DNA from: Arabidopsis thaliana
Taxonomy: Eukaryota; Streptophyta; Magnoliopsida; Brassicales; Brassicaceae
Reading direction: 5' to 3'
Assembly: GCF_000001735.4 (NCBI RefSeq)
Contig: NC_003074.8
Span: 11,346,101 to 11,410,100 of the forward strand
DNA length: 64,000 nucleotides
The notes below the pieces were generated by a model, which worked only from the letters and a program-made list of their open reading frames with translations, was not told where the DNA came from and did no database searches. Below, piece by piece: positions 21,874-34,460 of this stretch; positions within the stretch are counted from its first letter, which is position 1; each line of letters starts with the position of its first letter. The position numbers were made by a program, and so were the translations under genes.

Positions 21874-22401
21874 CTAGATTTTGACCAGTATATACGTGCG
21901 GGATGATGATATGTAAACCATAGTTATCTTGACCAGTATATACGTACCTATAATCGAAGTGTAGGAAATTAATGAACGAGAAATATGTTCAAAGATAAAT
22001 TTAGATTATATGAAATTTATGGTCGTTACCTTGGCATGACTTTAGGAGTGTCTTCCTTACATGTTGGACACCAAAAAAATTGTTTCTTACTTTTCTTGAC
22101 AATCTCATATTCCACTTTTGTTATCTTATATGTTGTCTTGTAACACTTGAGGCAGCTAAAGAAACATCAAGAGTAGTCGGTGTCGACATTCATTATGGTA
22201 CAAATTATGTTGCACTTACCAATCTATACATTATAGCAAAGAAATAAACATAATAATATTATTTAGTAGGATGTGAGAAATTTAGCATTATTATTTAGAA
22301 TATTACCTCAAAACACCCAAAGAATTCAGAAATGGTCGTCCTTGGAAAACGGTCATAGTATTCCTTTCTTTTCACCATTTGATTCCCTTCTTTTGGCTTA
22401 G

Positions 22402-25130
22402 TGTAACACCCCAAACCCAATAACTTGAACCCACCCTATTTGTTTTGGTTAAAAGAAAATCTCATAAAGCCCATTTAAGCCCAAAAGAAGCAAATTACGA
22501 AATACTAAGGATTTTGTTACATGTGTATGTATATATGCTTATATCGTCATCTTCGCGCAGCCTTCTCACGTCATCATCTCCAGCAACTCGTTATTAACCT
22601 AAGAACATCAAATCAACTTGATCCCAAGCCATCATCACCATTGACGTTGAGATCTGAGTTGTTGGAGCGTGTGGTTTTGTTTTAGATCACGTACAAGTGT
22701 GAAGTGAAAGCGAACGTCACGGATCATCACCGTTAAACAACGGCTTGATTGGGTAAGGAAAACCTAATCCATTTATGCCTTATTTCTACTGGAATTGTCT
22801 CTCTTAGCCATTGAATTTGTGGCAGATAGATCAAGTTAGCTTTTGGATTTTTGTGTGAATATGTGAAAGAAAGAAACAGTTCAAGTGGTGGAATTGGTGA
22901 TCCGTTTCCCGTCACGTCCGAAGGAGTTTGGACGAGTTCTTAACGGTTCTGAATAGATCTCGTTCCCAATTTTTTAGAGCAGTTTTCCGATCCAAAATCA
23001 GAGGTAAGATCAATCGGGAAATCGCGTTTAAAGTTGGTGAATAGTCACAGTTTTCAGAGTGCAGTTTTTCTAAAGTATCTGAGAAATATTGTAGTTTCAG
23101 ATAGAGGTTTTGAGGATCAATTTCTCCTAGAAATCAGAGAGAATCAAGAGGAGCGTAAGGTGTGATTTCAATGAACACGATGTGAAGGAATCCACAGCCA
23201 CTGACGGATCTTCAATCAGACTTAAACTCAAGAAGTTGTGCACGTTTCTTTCTGGTCAAGTAATTGCTAAGTCTGTCAAACCCAAAAATCATAAATGACA
23301 GTTCGAGATGGCTTGTTGACGACAACGTTTGGAGCTTGTAATGAAGTCCGATCGGGATGAAACTTCGTGGAGTTCATCATGATACTACTGGCTACATATT
23401 CAACGGTTGGATCACATTTGTAACGGTTAGTTCCTGACTTTTGAGTATGTTTCCAAGACAGTTTTATTTGAAGTAAATAGTGATGAGTTTGTGTTGTTGG
23501 TTGGGAAACGAGTTCGGTTTGAATTGAAGCTTTGCAGGAGCTTTCATGACTCATGGATTTAGGTCCTGGTTGAAGGAGAACCAAGTTAGAGTTTAAGAGC
23601 ATGTGGTCGCAGTTGAGATAATAAGTTTGTCTAAATGAGGAAGAAGGAAAAGTGTGTTGTCATCTTCAGCTAGGCTAAGGTGAGGGTGGTATTTGCGAAG
23701 CATGGTATCATTTTCTTTTGTTATGCTTCTTGACGCATGATATGTAGGCTTAGATCTGATTGTATATGAAACAACCCGACCCATTTTTAAAAAAAATATA
23801 ATTAAATATTCCTATAAATATCTAATTAAACCAACCAATAAAATAACAATTAAACCGCAAGTCAAAAATACTATTTTATGAATAAATAAACAATTCGACC
23901 AACAAAACCAAGAATAACTAACAATACTAACCGGGTTCCAATAACCAAAAACACCAAAATAAAACAAACGAGTTCCTACATCATCCTCTCTTCCTTGCCA
24001 TGATTCCACGATCACACTTTATCTTTACCTTAACAAATTGATTCTAATAGCAATTAAAGCCAGGAGAGACTCTCCTTGCGTCTGAAACAGTCCAGAAACG
24101 TCCGTTAACTATTCAATCGCTACGGTGAAATCCTAGCTGCAGACGTCACAAAGCTGCCCACAAAATCTCGTGCCGATCGGAAAACAGACGAGACCACGAT
24201 CTCAGTTTCAATCTTCGCTGGTCCTAATTCGCGTCTGAGAAAACGTGTCTCACGAAACTTTTACCACGATTTGATATGACGAAACTGATTTCTCCCAAAC
24301 CCTAACGATTCTGCTCCTTCTCCTTTATAAAACGAAAAGTGGCTAACTAAAGCCCTAATTTCGAGTTTCCTTCTTTTATAGGTACACTTTAGGGTTTTCA
24401 ATTAACCCAACCAATTAAACCGGATGATTTAAAAACAAACCCTAACCGATTTTCCGGTTCACGGGCGTTACAGTATATGATAAGATTACATGATGATATG
24501 ACTTTATGATTGTTGAGTATGGTGTTTGATAATGTGATGTTATGTATGATATTATAAGTATGTTTATGTTAAGTATAAGTATGTGTGTATGATGATTATG
24601 TATGTTTCTATGAAAGACTGTGGAGAATCGAGGTATGGGCAGTGGTCTCCGTAGTAATGTGGACAGTGATGGGCCGACGGGTTACATGCTGGTCAAGAAA
24701 GGCTGACGAGCCTGGGATGCATGGGAGTGTCTGAGCCACGAGGGCCAGCCTCCACTTATGAGGTTCTAGTCATCACGAGGATGACTGGACCTAACGATGT
24801 GTATATTTATATTAATATATATATAAGATGATTGTTATGAATATGTTGTTAGAAGTTAAAGCATGTTAGGTTGATTGTGTGTGATAAATCTATATGTTAT
24901 GATTATGGTTGTATAGCTTTAGAAAGTGTTCTATGTTTCAGTGGGCAAAGTTGATTCCCCTCACTGAGTATTCTTTACTCACCCCCTTTTTTTCCTTTTT
25001 TCCTCAGGTTAGTAAGCGTGAGGAGTTGTGTGCAATATTTTGTTCGAGTATGAAGTTTAAAGAAAATGTTTTTGGCAAGATCAGATAAATAACATGCTGT
25101 CTTAGTCTATATGGCGGGGCGGGTGTTACA
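22402..25130. mobile_element. Solo LTR of a Gypsy-type element, about 2.0 kb, target duplication CTTAG
   Basis: The left end is TGTAACACCCC and the right end GGGTGTTACA. The 5 bp on both sides are CTTAG (22397-22401 and 25131-25135), a perfect target duplication. There is no internal coding region, so this is the product of recombination between two LTRs. Subtracting the nested element and its duplicated 5 bp leaves about 2018 bp. LTRs starting TGTAACACCC are common in plant Ty3/Gypsy families; clade and orientation are not established. Confidence 0.9.
23767..24472. mobile_element. Solo LTR nested in the first, 706 bp, target duplication GTATA
   Basis: The left end is TGAAACAACCC and the right end GGGCGTTACA. 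The flanks are GTATA on both sides (23762-23766 and 24473-24477). It belongs to the same family as 30836-31955 but has internal deletions relative to that 1120-bp copy. Read on the minus strand it starts TGTAACGCCCG, the more usual LTR start. It sits inside the solo LTR 22402-25130, which sits inside the RPA1 Helitron, giving three levels of nesting. Confidence 0.9.
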
Positions 25131-26844
25131 CTTAGATTCTTGTAAAGTAAGTGACAAAACTTGAGAGGGTAAACTGTTCAATTTAAAATATACTTAACCA
25201 AATGTATAAAATAGAACATATCTAAACATGTATTTGAATCCAATTGTAATTTTAACATCCCATACTTAGCCACAAAATCAACAACCGCAGGGTAGGTAGG
25301 ATTGATTTTCAGTAAAGACATCTCAAAGACATTTGAAATTAATCTTTGACCTGAAAAGTACATGATTTAAAATATTTGTTATTAGTCATCTTATAATGAT
25401 TATTATAAACAATATTCACCTTTAAACTCATTAATCTTAGCAAGCGGAATTAAGCAAATCACTCTCTCAATGCATGCATTTTGACAGGCATTCCACATTG
25501 TCTCAGCGAACCTCTCCCAATGAGTACATGTCAACCTTTCATCACTATAAAAAACCAAATAATTTGAGAATTACATTAGTATAGTTTAATTTATCAAAAC
25601 ACTATTATCTATACTATAAAAAACAATTATTTGCTTGGTGTCAAGTATTTCAAACTCAAGCCTCTTTGTGATTTTGTTATTGACATCTGAACTTTTCATC
25701 TCACCAAAAGAGACTACTTGTCCAAGTACATCTGCAAAAAAATAAAATAAAAATAAAAAATAAAATAACAAATAATAATCCTATGAATATGTATTTAATC
25801 AATCAATTAAAATAAAAAAACATCACAGAAGTTTTGTAATATATATGAGATATCATTTACCAATTAAGATGTTTTCATTTAATCCTGCTTCATCTAAAAT
25901 CTCAGGGAAACTTGCCAGATCCAAGTAAATCTCATCAAAAACAACAGGAGCACGACTTATAGTAGTCGTTCAAATCATAGATATTTTAAACCATGTTTTG
26001 TTGCACGGTACTTTCCCGGTCCATTGATTTGGCGAGTGTAAAGTTCTCGACATTACGCCACTCTCCAAGTATGATGAACCTTTGAAGTGCTCTCATCTGT
26101 TGCTTCTTAGTAGTAGCATGTATCAAAGTAGATTAGTGAAATACAATTGTGTTAATAATATAGAAATTACAATCCTGATATAATCTAGATTTAAACGAAA
26201 ATCTATACTTACTTTTTTATCAGCTAGGATCACTTCCATGGTTTCTCCTGAGTATTGCGTGTATTGAGTTCATGAATGCAAAATCTTAACTTGGATTTTC
26301 CATTCGGTTTTTAAAGGCTTTACATCAGCAAGGTCCGTGATCAAAGCAAGTGCAGCCATTTTTGTATAAGCAATGGTATTAGTAAAGGAGTTTCTTCGAA
26401 ACGTGTGTTTTTTTTCTTTTCATCTTTGAACCATTATTTATAGGAATAGCAGGATATAAGTTGCGGTTAGATTTTGATAAATGTAGCAGAAGAGATTATT
26501 CTATAGTTAAGATTTTAAACAGATATGATCCGTAATTTTAGATTGTTGATAATTGTTGGAGATTATTAATTTTGTCCGTAATTTTAGATTGTTGATAATT
26601 GTTGGAAATTATTAATTTTGCTCCGATATTCTCCGTGAAGTTTGAAGTTACATCGTGCACAAAGGATTTATGTGCATACACATAAGATATTTTATCGAAT
26701 TAAATAATTACCATATATATTAGTTTAGATTTAATCGGATCATTCAAAATTTTACGTATTTATCGAATTGTCATATATATTAGTTTAAATTTAAAGAGAT
26801 TTCTATAATCTATAAAACTAACGAATCTAACGGGTCATTCAAAA

Positions 26845-27080
26845 AAATAACTAAGGTTCCAATAACTAATTGCATCATTCAAAAACAAAAGTAATATGCA
26901 GCCCATTAGGCCCATTAATGTGTTTTGGATTCGTTGTTAAGTTACTATATTACCCATGTAAAATAACTAAAGTTTCAATAACTAATCTCATCATTCAAAA
27001 TAATTCGTAACATGCAGCCCATTAAACCTATTAATGTGTTTTGGATTAGTTGTTAAGTTACTATATTACCCATGTAAAAT
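26845..27080. repeat. Tandem duplication of about 118 bp
   Basis: Two adjacent copies share CAATAACTAAT, CATCATTCAAAA, ATGCAGCCCATTA, TTAATGTGTTTTGGATT and GTTAAGTTACTATATTACCC in the same order. They differ at a few bases. A smaller duplication of about 45 bp (TCCGTAATTTTAGATTGTTG twice) lies just upstream at 26528-26622. All are non-coding. Confidence 0.8.
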
Positions 27081-27111
27081 TCATTTAATTAATTTTAGAA
27101 AAATTATTTCT

Positions 27112-28915
27112 AATGCCCTTTTCACACTACCCTTTTTTAATTATACTATTTTCTATTTACCATTTTCATTTATACCCTCTTTAAATTATTAATGACCATT
27201 TTACCCCTATTTGTAAATTGATTTATGTTAACAAAATAAAATATTAATTTTTTTCGTCTAAAATATTCCAAAATAAAATTTCCCGCCAAAATTTTCCCGC
27301 CAAAAAATTTCCCGCCAAATATTTTCGAAACAAAAAAATTCCCGCCAAAATTTTCCTGCCAAAAATTTTCGAAAAAAAAATTCCTACCACAAAAGTTTTT
27401 CACAAACATTTTTTCCGTAAAAGTTTTTTTTTTGGCAGGAAAATAGATTTACAAGGGATTTTAAAAAGGTTTAAAACATTTACAAGGGATTTTAAAAAGG
27501 TTTTAAAAGATTTACAAGGAATTTTAAAGGGCTTTAAAAGACTTACAAGAGTTTTTTAAAGATTTTTAAAGGGTTTAAAAGTGTTTTAAAATATTTACAA
27601 GAGATTTTTAAAGGGTTTTAAAAGATGTACAAGAGTTTTTACAAGATTTTAAAAGAATTTATAAGAAAACCCTTTAAAAACTCTTGTAAATCTTTATAAA
27701 ACATTTTGTAAAGGTTCACAAGAGTTTTAAAATGGTTCAAAAAGAGTTGTAAATATTTTAAATACTTACAATTCTTTTTCTAAGAGTTAAAAAATGCTTG
27801 TAAAGACTTTATAATAGTTTTAAAGTCTTTAAAACTCTTGTAAATCATGTTTTACCCTTTTATAAGCTTTTAAAATCCTTGTAAATCATTCTATACTACT
27901 TACTTATCCTTTAAAAACGATTGTAAACCATGCAAACCCTTTTTAAAATCCCTTGTAAATCATTATTTGACACTTACTTATGCTTTAAAAACGATTGTAA
28001 ATCATGTTAACCACTTTTAAAATCTCTTGTAAATCATTCAATGCCACTTACTTATGCTTTAAAACGATTGTAAACCATACAAACACTTTTAAAATCCCTT
28101 GTAAATAATTCTATGCCACTTACTTATGCTTTAAAAACGATTATAAATTATGTTTTACCCTTTTATAAGCTTTTAAAATCCCTTGTAAATCATTCCAATG
28201 CCACTTACTTATGCTTAAAAAAACATTGTAAACCATGCTAACCCTTTTTAAAAATCCTTGTAAATCATTCTATGCCACTTACTTATGCTTTAAAAACGAT
28301 TGTAAATCATGTTTTACCCTTTTATAAGCTTTTAAAATCCCTTGTAAATCATTCAATGCCTCTTACTTATGCTTAAAAAACGATTGTAAATCTTTTAAAA
28401 CTATTGTAAAAAGTTTTAAAATGATTTACAAAGGTTAGAAAAGGGTTTTAAAGTATTTACCTATGTTTTTAAAGACTTTTATTTTAAGAGCTTTTAAAAT
28501 GATTTACAAGGGTTTTTAGCAACTACCAAAGCTTTTAAAAAACTTTACAAGGTTTTTTGAAAGAGTTTTTTAAAAATTTACAAGGATTTTTAAAAGAGTT
28601 TTTTTAAAATTTACAAGGATTTTTAAAAGCATTTTTTTGGCTAGGAAAATTTTTTAAGTGTAAATATTTTGGCGGGAAATTTTTTTTTTTGGGGGAAAAA
28701 AAGTTTGGCGGAAATTTTTTTTTGGCGGGAAAAATAATTTTTGGCGCAAAAAATTCGGCGGGAAACTTGCAGTTTACAATTACATGTTCTTATTAGATGA
28801 GGGTAATTTGGTCATTCTGTTCAAGGAAAAGGATATTTTTAAAAATGAACAATATAAAAGACTATTGTTGCAAAAGGGTAGTAAAAAATGGTAGTTTTGC
28901 AAAACTCCCTTAATT
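27112..28915. mobile_element. Foldback-type element with satellite-like arms
   Basis: The outer ends are diverged inverted repeats: TGCCCTTTTCACACTACCC on the left and, read in reverse complement, a GGGAGTTTTGCAAAACTACC start on the right. Inside, CCCGCCAAAA repeats (27282-27362) are mirrored by TTGGCGGGAAA repeats (28665-28765), and TTTACAAGGGATTTT repeats (27450-27650) by AAAATCCCTTGTAAAT-type repeats. In the middle a unit of about 75-80 bp (CCTTGTAAATCATTC, then CACTTACTTATGCTTTAAAA) is repeated about seven times (27860-28400). There is no gene; the mirrored layout fits a foldback or MULE-derived element. Confidence 0.6.
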
Positions 28916-30835
28916 TTAAGCTACTTCTCAAACGTTCTAGTTGACACAATGCTTTCCAATTAATACGTTAATAGTATAACTAGGTCGGTACCTTTGCTAC
29001 GCACATTATTCATGCTTTAATTAGTTTATCAATTTCACTTATGTATATATTACGAACTTCATGTATTCTGTTTGTCTATAAATGTTTATTTGTATAATTT
29101 ATAAAATTTAAAAGTTTCTCAATTTATTATTGGTATCATTTAAACATGGATATTATTGTATTTATTACATAATTAATGTATCCATTTGTGTACAAAATTG
29201 TATACTTAGTATATGTAGTTGTATACATGGTGTGTCGAGGTTTAGTGTATTTTATTAACATGTAAATTAATTATCAAATTTAACAAATTAATAAGATAAA
29301 CATAAATTTTATCAAAATCAGAATTACAGAAGAAAAACTTCAAAGAATTATTATAAAAACTTAAATTCAAATTCAATTAATTTAATTAACAAAAATTAAT
29401 TTCAAACCAAAAATGTAATTAATTTTATTTTAAATATTTAAACATATTTTTATATTTATTTTAAATATCAAACATAAAAGATGGTCTAATTAAATGTTTT
29501 TAACAGTTATTAAAATAAATTAAGAATATTTAAATCAATTTCAAACATATTAATTAATTTTTCAATTTAGAATATTTAAATGGATTATAATGTTATATAT
29601 ATAAAATAAAGAAGATTTGTTATATTTAATTAGGAAATGTTTTTAAAATTATCTGATTGGATTAGTAGTATTTAAGCATATAATTAATATTATAAATTCC
29701 TATAATATAGGTGTATAATTAATTTTTTAATTTGAAACACAAGAAATTATGAGTGGTATTTAATAAGTGAATAAATTAATTGGATAAATAAAGATTTTCT
29801 CCTTAAAATCTTGCTGTAGGATTTGATTTTTACTGGAAAAAATCAACGACTTCTGTTAATTGTAATGGATGGCTAAGATTAAAAATTATGATCCGTTATT
29901 TTTAAAATCCGAGTCAAAAGAATCCGCGTCTTTTTGAACGGTTTTTTTATGAAATAATTTTTTTAGGAAGTATAATAATATATTTGATATATAATAACAG
30001 TTATAAAATTACATTTGAATACTAAATCAATCATATTAAATACCCTTAAATAGATCAAATTAAATAAGATACGAAAATAGTTTTGTGTATTTAAATTATA
30101 AATTATTTTCAAACCGGAAATTATGCTATCAAAATTGATATTTAAATAAATAGTTGTTATCAAACTTTAAATTCAATTAATTTAATTAACTGAAATTAAT
30201 ATCAAGCCAAAAATATAATTAATTTTTATTTTAAATGTTTAAACATATTTTATATATTATTATTATTACTATACTGAAAATTTCATAATAAAATAAATTA
30301 AAATACGAAAAACTGACAATGCATCTGATTAGGTGAACTGCGGCTGTGGACAATAGTCTACCTGCAAATCTAATCTACAGTCAAAAGGACAATAGTCTAC
30401 CTGCAAATCTAATCTACAGTCAAAAATATTTACACAATCTCAATACATTAGTGAAAGAAAATCTATTGATCAAATTTAAGAAAAAATATTGCATACCTTA
30501 TAATTTTGTTGTTCATGGAAGATAGTAGTCAAATTATAAATCATCATCGGGTTTCTGCAAATTAACAAGAAAAAGACCATAATCCCTATCAAAAAATTCA
30601 ATCAGAATTACTCATCTTATAAATATAGAGAGGTAAAAAAAGTTTAACATATTACTTTGCGTAAAAGGTAAATAATTAGAAAGCAAGACATACTTTAACA
30701 AAATTATGTGTGGGTCTACATTTTAATCTCCCACACTACCTGCATAAATATTTAAAAAACGGATGTGAGAAAAATATGAAAAATATTTATGGAAAAACAT
30801 AGAGAGTGAGAAAGGATACCTCGATATATTGTTTT
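28916..30835. other. AT-rich region with a dispersed repeat shared with 34640-35820
   Basis: No gene. About 29350-29640 and 29810-29960 match about 34650-34900 and 35675-35810: AATTAATTTAATTAAC, CATATTTTTATATTT, AGGAAATGTTTT, and GGATGGCTAAGATTA followed by CCGCGTCTTTTT occur in the same order. About 30165-30250 is a third partial copy. At 28981-29006 ACTAGGTCGGTACC resembles a Helitron end on the minus strand. A 46-bp perfect tandem duplication (ACAATAGTCTACCTGCAAATC) lies at about 30350-30425. Confidence 0.5.
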
Positions 30836-31955
30836 TGAAACAACCCAACCCATTTTTTTTATAAATATAATTAAATATTCCTATAAATATCTAATTAAAC
30901 CAACCAATAAAATAACAATTAAACCACAAGTCAAAAATACTATTTTATGAATAAATAAATAATTCGACCAACAAAACCAAGAATAACTAAGAATCCTAAC
31001 CGGGTTCCAATAACCAAAAAACACCAAAAATAAAACAAACGAGTTCTTAGATCATCCTCTCTTCCTTGCCATGATTCCACGATCACACTTTATCTTTACC
31101 TGCATCAACAACACCATGAGATGCGTAAGTATTATCATAAATACTTAGTGAGGCGATCCTCCCATCTACGAGTTATACACACAAGCAAATAAAAGGGTAT
31201 AATCACAAATACAAAACAAACAAACCAGTCATTGAACAATTCACCCAAAACACATTCACCACACCTACGTATCATCACACAAAACAAATCACACAACCCA
31301 ATCGCTCAGATAAGCTAATGGTCACGCACTCACCTTAACAAATTGATTTTAATAATAATTAAACTCAGGAGAGACTCTCCTTGCGTCTGAAACAGTCCAG
31401 AAACTCCTACAACAAGTCACAACCAAAAGCAACCTTGAAGCAAACTGGACATAAAAAACAGAAACAAACAACCTCAAAGACGAAACCCTAAAATACAAAC
31501 TAACCGTTAACTATTAAATCGCTCTGGTGAAACGTTATCCCTAGACGTCACGAAGCTTCCCACAAAATATCGTCCCGATCGAAAACAGACGAGACCACGA
31601 TCTCAATTTCAATCCCTGCTGGTCCCAATTCGCGTCTGAGAAAACGTGTCTCACGAAACAAGTTCTGTAAACTGGAGCATAACGATAAACGACATGGGAA
31701 TAACTCTACCAAATTTCGTTACCTTTGACCACGATTTGATATGACGAAGCCGATCTCTCCCAAACCCTAACGATTCTGCTCCTTCTCCTTCCCTCTCTTT
31801 TTCTCCTTTATAAAACGAAAAGTGGCTAACTAAAGCCCTAATTTCGAGTTTCCTTCTTTTATAGTCACACTCTAGGGTTTCCAATTAACCCAACCAATTA
31901 AATCGGATGATTTAAAAATAAACCCTAACCGATTTTCCGGTTCACGGGCGTTACA
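30836..31955. mobile_element. Solo LTR, 1120 bp, target duplication GTTTT
   Basis: Starts TGAAACAACCC and ends GGGCGTTACA, with GTTTT on both sides (30831-30835 and 31956-31960). It is the longer copy of the family also at 23767-24472. It contains AAACCCTAA telomere-box-like motifs (about 31770 and 31918). Its last 210 bp form the first part of the 453-bp tandem array that follows. No internal retroelement genes are nearby, so it is a solo LTR. Confidence 0.9.
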
Positions 31956-34460
31956 GTTTTCTCCATGGTCTCGTCGATCCAAAACCTCAGTTTTCTCCAT
32001 GGTCTTTTTCTCTTCTGCTAAAATAAAAAAAAGAGGCGAGAGAGTAAAAGAAAATAGAAATTGCTGAGTTAGTTCTTGAAATGGGACGTACAGTATTTAT
32101 AAGATATAAATTTTTAGGTAAAAGATATACATAAAATATTAAATCGTGGAATTCAAGTTTACAAATTATGATGAATCCCATAATTATAGGAAAATGTCAA
32201 AGCCAATTTCTCCCAAACCCTAACGATTCTACTCCTTCTCCTTCTCTCTCTTTTTCTCCTTTATAAAACGAAAAGTGGCTAACTAAAGCCCTAATTTCGA
32301 GTTTCCTTCTTTTATAGGCACACTCTAGGGTTTCCAATTAACCCAACCAATTAAATCGGATGATTTAAAAATAAACCCTAACCGATTTTCCGGTTCACGG
32401 GCGTTACAGTTTTCTCCATGGTCTCGTCGATCCAAAACCTCAGTTTTCTCCATGGTCTTTTTCGCTTCTGCTAAAATAAAAAAAAGAGGCGAGAGAGTAA
32501 AAGAAAATAGAAATTGCTGAGTGAGTTCTTGAAATGGGACGTACAGTATTTATAAGATATAAATATTTAGGTAAAAGATATACATAAAATATTAAATCGT
32601 GGAATTCAAGTTTACAAATTATGATGAATCCCATAATTATAGGAAAATATCGAAGCCGATTTCTCCCAAACCCTAACGATTCTTCTCCTTCTCCTTCTCT
32701 CTCTTTTTCTCCTTTATAAAACGAAAAGTGGCTAACTAAAGCCCTAATTTCGAGTTTCCTTCTTTTATAGGCACACTCTAGGGTTTCCAATTAACCCAAC
32801 CAATTAAATCGGATGATTTAAAAATAAACCCTAACCGATTTTCCGGTTCACGGGCGTTACAGTTTTCTCCATGGTCTCGTCGATCCAAAACCTCAGTTTT
32901 CTCCATGGTCTTTTTCGCTTCTGCTAAAATAAAAAAAAGAGGCGAGAGAGTAAAAGAAAATAGAAATTGCTGAGTGAGTTCTTGAAATGGGACGTACAGT
33001 ATTTATAAGATATAAATATTTAGGTAAAAGATATACATAAAATATTAAATCGTGGAATTCAAGTTTACAAATTATGATGAATCCCATAATTATAGGAAAA
33101 TATCGAAGCCGATTTCTCCCAAACCCTAACGATTCTGCTCCTTCTCCTTCTCTCTCTTTTTCTCCTTTATAAAACGAAAGTTGGCTAACTAAAGCCCTAA
33201 TTTCGAGTTTCCTTCTTTTATAGGCACACTCTAGGGTTTCCAATTAACCCAACCAATTAAATCGGATGATTTAAAAATAAACCTTAACCGATTTTCCGGT
33301 TCACGGGCGTTACAGTTTTCTCCATGGTCTCGTCGATCCAAAACCTCAGTTTTCTCCATGGTCTTTTTCTCTTCTGCTAAAATAAAAAAAAGAGGCGAGA
33401 GAGTAAAAGAAAATAGAAATTGCTGAGTGAGTTCTTGAAATGGGACGTACAGTATTTATAAGATATAAATTTTTAGGTAAAAGATATACATAAAATATTA
33501 AATCGTGGAATTCAAGTTTACAAATTATGATGAATCCCATAATTATAGGAAAATGTCGAAGCCGATTTCTCCCAAACCCTAACGATTCTACTCCTTCTCC
33601 TTCTCTCTCTTTTTCTCCTTTCTAAAACGAAAAGTGGCTAACTAAAGCCCTAATTTCGAGTTTCCTTCTTTTATAGGCACACTCTAGGGTTTCCAATTAA
33701 CCCAACCAATTAAATCGGATGATTTAAAAATAAACCCTAACCGATTTTCCGGTTCACGGGCGTTACAGTTTTCTCCATGGTCTCGTCGATCCAAAACCTC
33801 AGTTTTCTCCATGGTCTTTTTCGCTTCTGCTAAAATAAAATAAAAAAGGCGAGAGAGTAAAAGAAAATAGAAATTGCTGAGTGAGTTCTTGAAATGGGAC
33901 GTACAGTATTTATAAGATATAAATTTTTAGGTAAAAGATATACATAAAATATTAAATCGTGGAATTCAAGTTTACAAATTATGATAAATCCCATAATTAT
34001 AGGAAAATGTCGAAGCCGATTTCTCACGAACCCTAACGATTCTGCTCCTTCTCCTTCTCTCTCTTTTTCTCCTTTATAAAACGAAAAGTGGCTAACTAAA
34101 GCCCTAATTTCGAGTTTCCTTCTTTTATAGGCACACTCTAGGGTTTCCAATTAACCCAACCAATTAAATCGGATGATTTAAAAATAAACCTTAACCGATT
34201 TTCCGGTTCACGGGCGTTACAGTTTTCTCCATGGTCTCGTCGATCCAAAACCTCAGTTTTCTCCATGGTCTTTTTCTCTTCTGCTAAAATAAAAAAAGAG
34301 GCGAGAGAGTAAAAGAAAATAGAAATTGCTGAGTGAGTTCTTGAAATGGGACGTACAGTATTTATAAGATATAAATTTTTAGGTAAAAGATATACATAAA
34401 ATATTAAATCGTGGAATTCAAGTTTACAAATTATGATGAATCCCATAATTATAGGAAACT
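31745..34460. repeat. Tandem array of six 453-bp units (LTR end plus host flank)
   Basis: The LTR terminus GGGCGTTACA recurs with GCG at 31948, 32401, 32854, 33307, 33760 and 34214, a spacing of 453 or 454 bp. Each unit is about 210 bp of LTR 3' end plus about 240 bp of flanking DNA (TTTTCTCCATGGTCTCGTCG, then AAGAGGCGAGAGAG, then CCATAATTATAGGAAAAT). The LTR part begins at CGAAGCC (31745), joined in later units to GGAAAATGTC. The last unit continues into unique DNA at about 34458. Units are almost identical. Minus-strand frames of 64-116 codons repeated here are by-products of the repeat. Confidence 0.95.

Larger units (their letters stand above)
22020..26357 (-). pseudogene. Replication protein A1-like (OB-fold/DUF223) pseudogene
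   Basis: The start ATG is at 26357 with an N-terminus MAALALITDLADVKPLK. The following exons, in order, encode QYTQYSGETMEVILADKK, INGPGKYRATKHG, APVVFDEIYLDLASFPEI, DVLGQVVSFGEM, THWERFAETMWNAC, NVFEMSLLKINPTYPAV, and after the LTR insertion a zinc ribbon CLKC with a partner CPTCKEDTP. This is the OB-fold and zinc-ribbon order of RPA70-like proteins that bind single-stranded DNA. A TGA replaces a codon near 26275, frameshifts lie near 26000 and 22075, and 2.7 kb of LTR sequence interrupts it. Confidence 0.7.
21874..26400 (-). mobile_element. Helitron remnant carrying an RPA1-like gene, with nested solo LTRs
   Basis: On the minus strand the 3' end is CTAG (21877-21874) followed by T, preceded by CCCGCACGTATATACTGGTC, a Helitron-like sub-terminal segment, with a second copy of GTATATACTGGTCAA just upstream. 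The body encodes a broken RPA1-like protein, a gene type commonly carried by plant Helitrons. The 5' end is not identified; 26400 marks only the visible gene start. No Rep/helicase is seen. The element is split by a solo LTR at 22402-25130. Confidence 0.55.

Noticed and set aside
31651-34446. Repeated minus-strand frames of 64-116 codons as a gene family
   Set aside because: They are carried by the 453-bp tandem units made of LTR end and flank; stops and frame changes vary between units and there is no domain.
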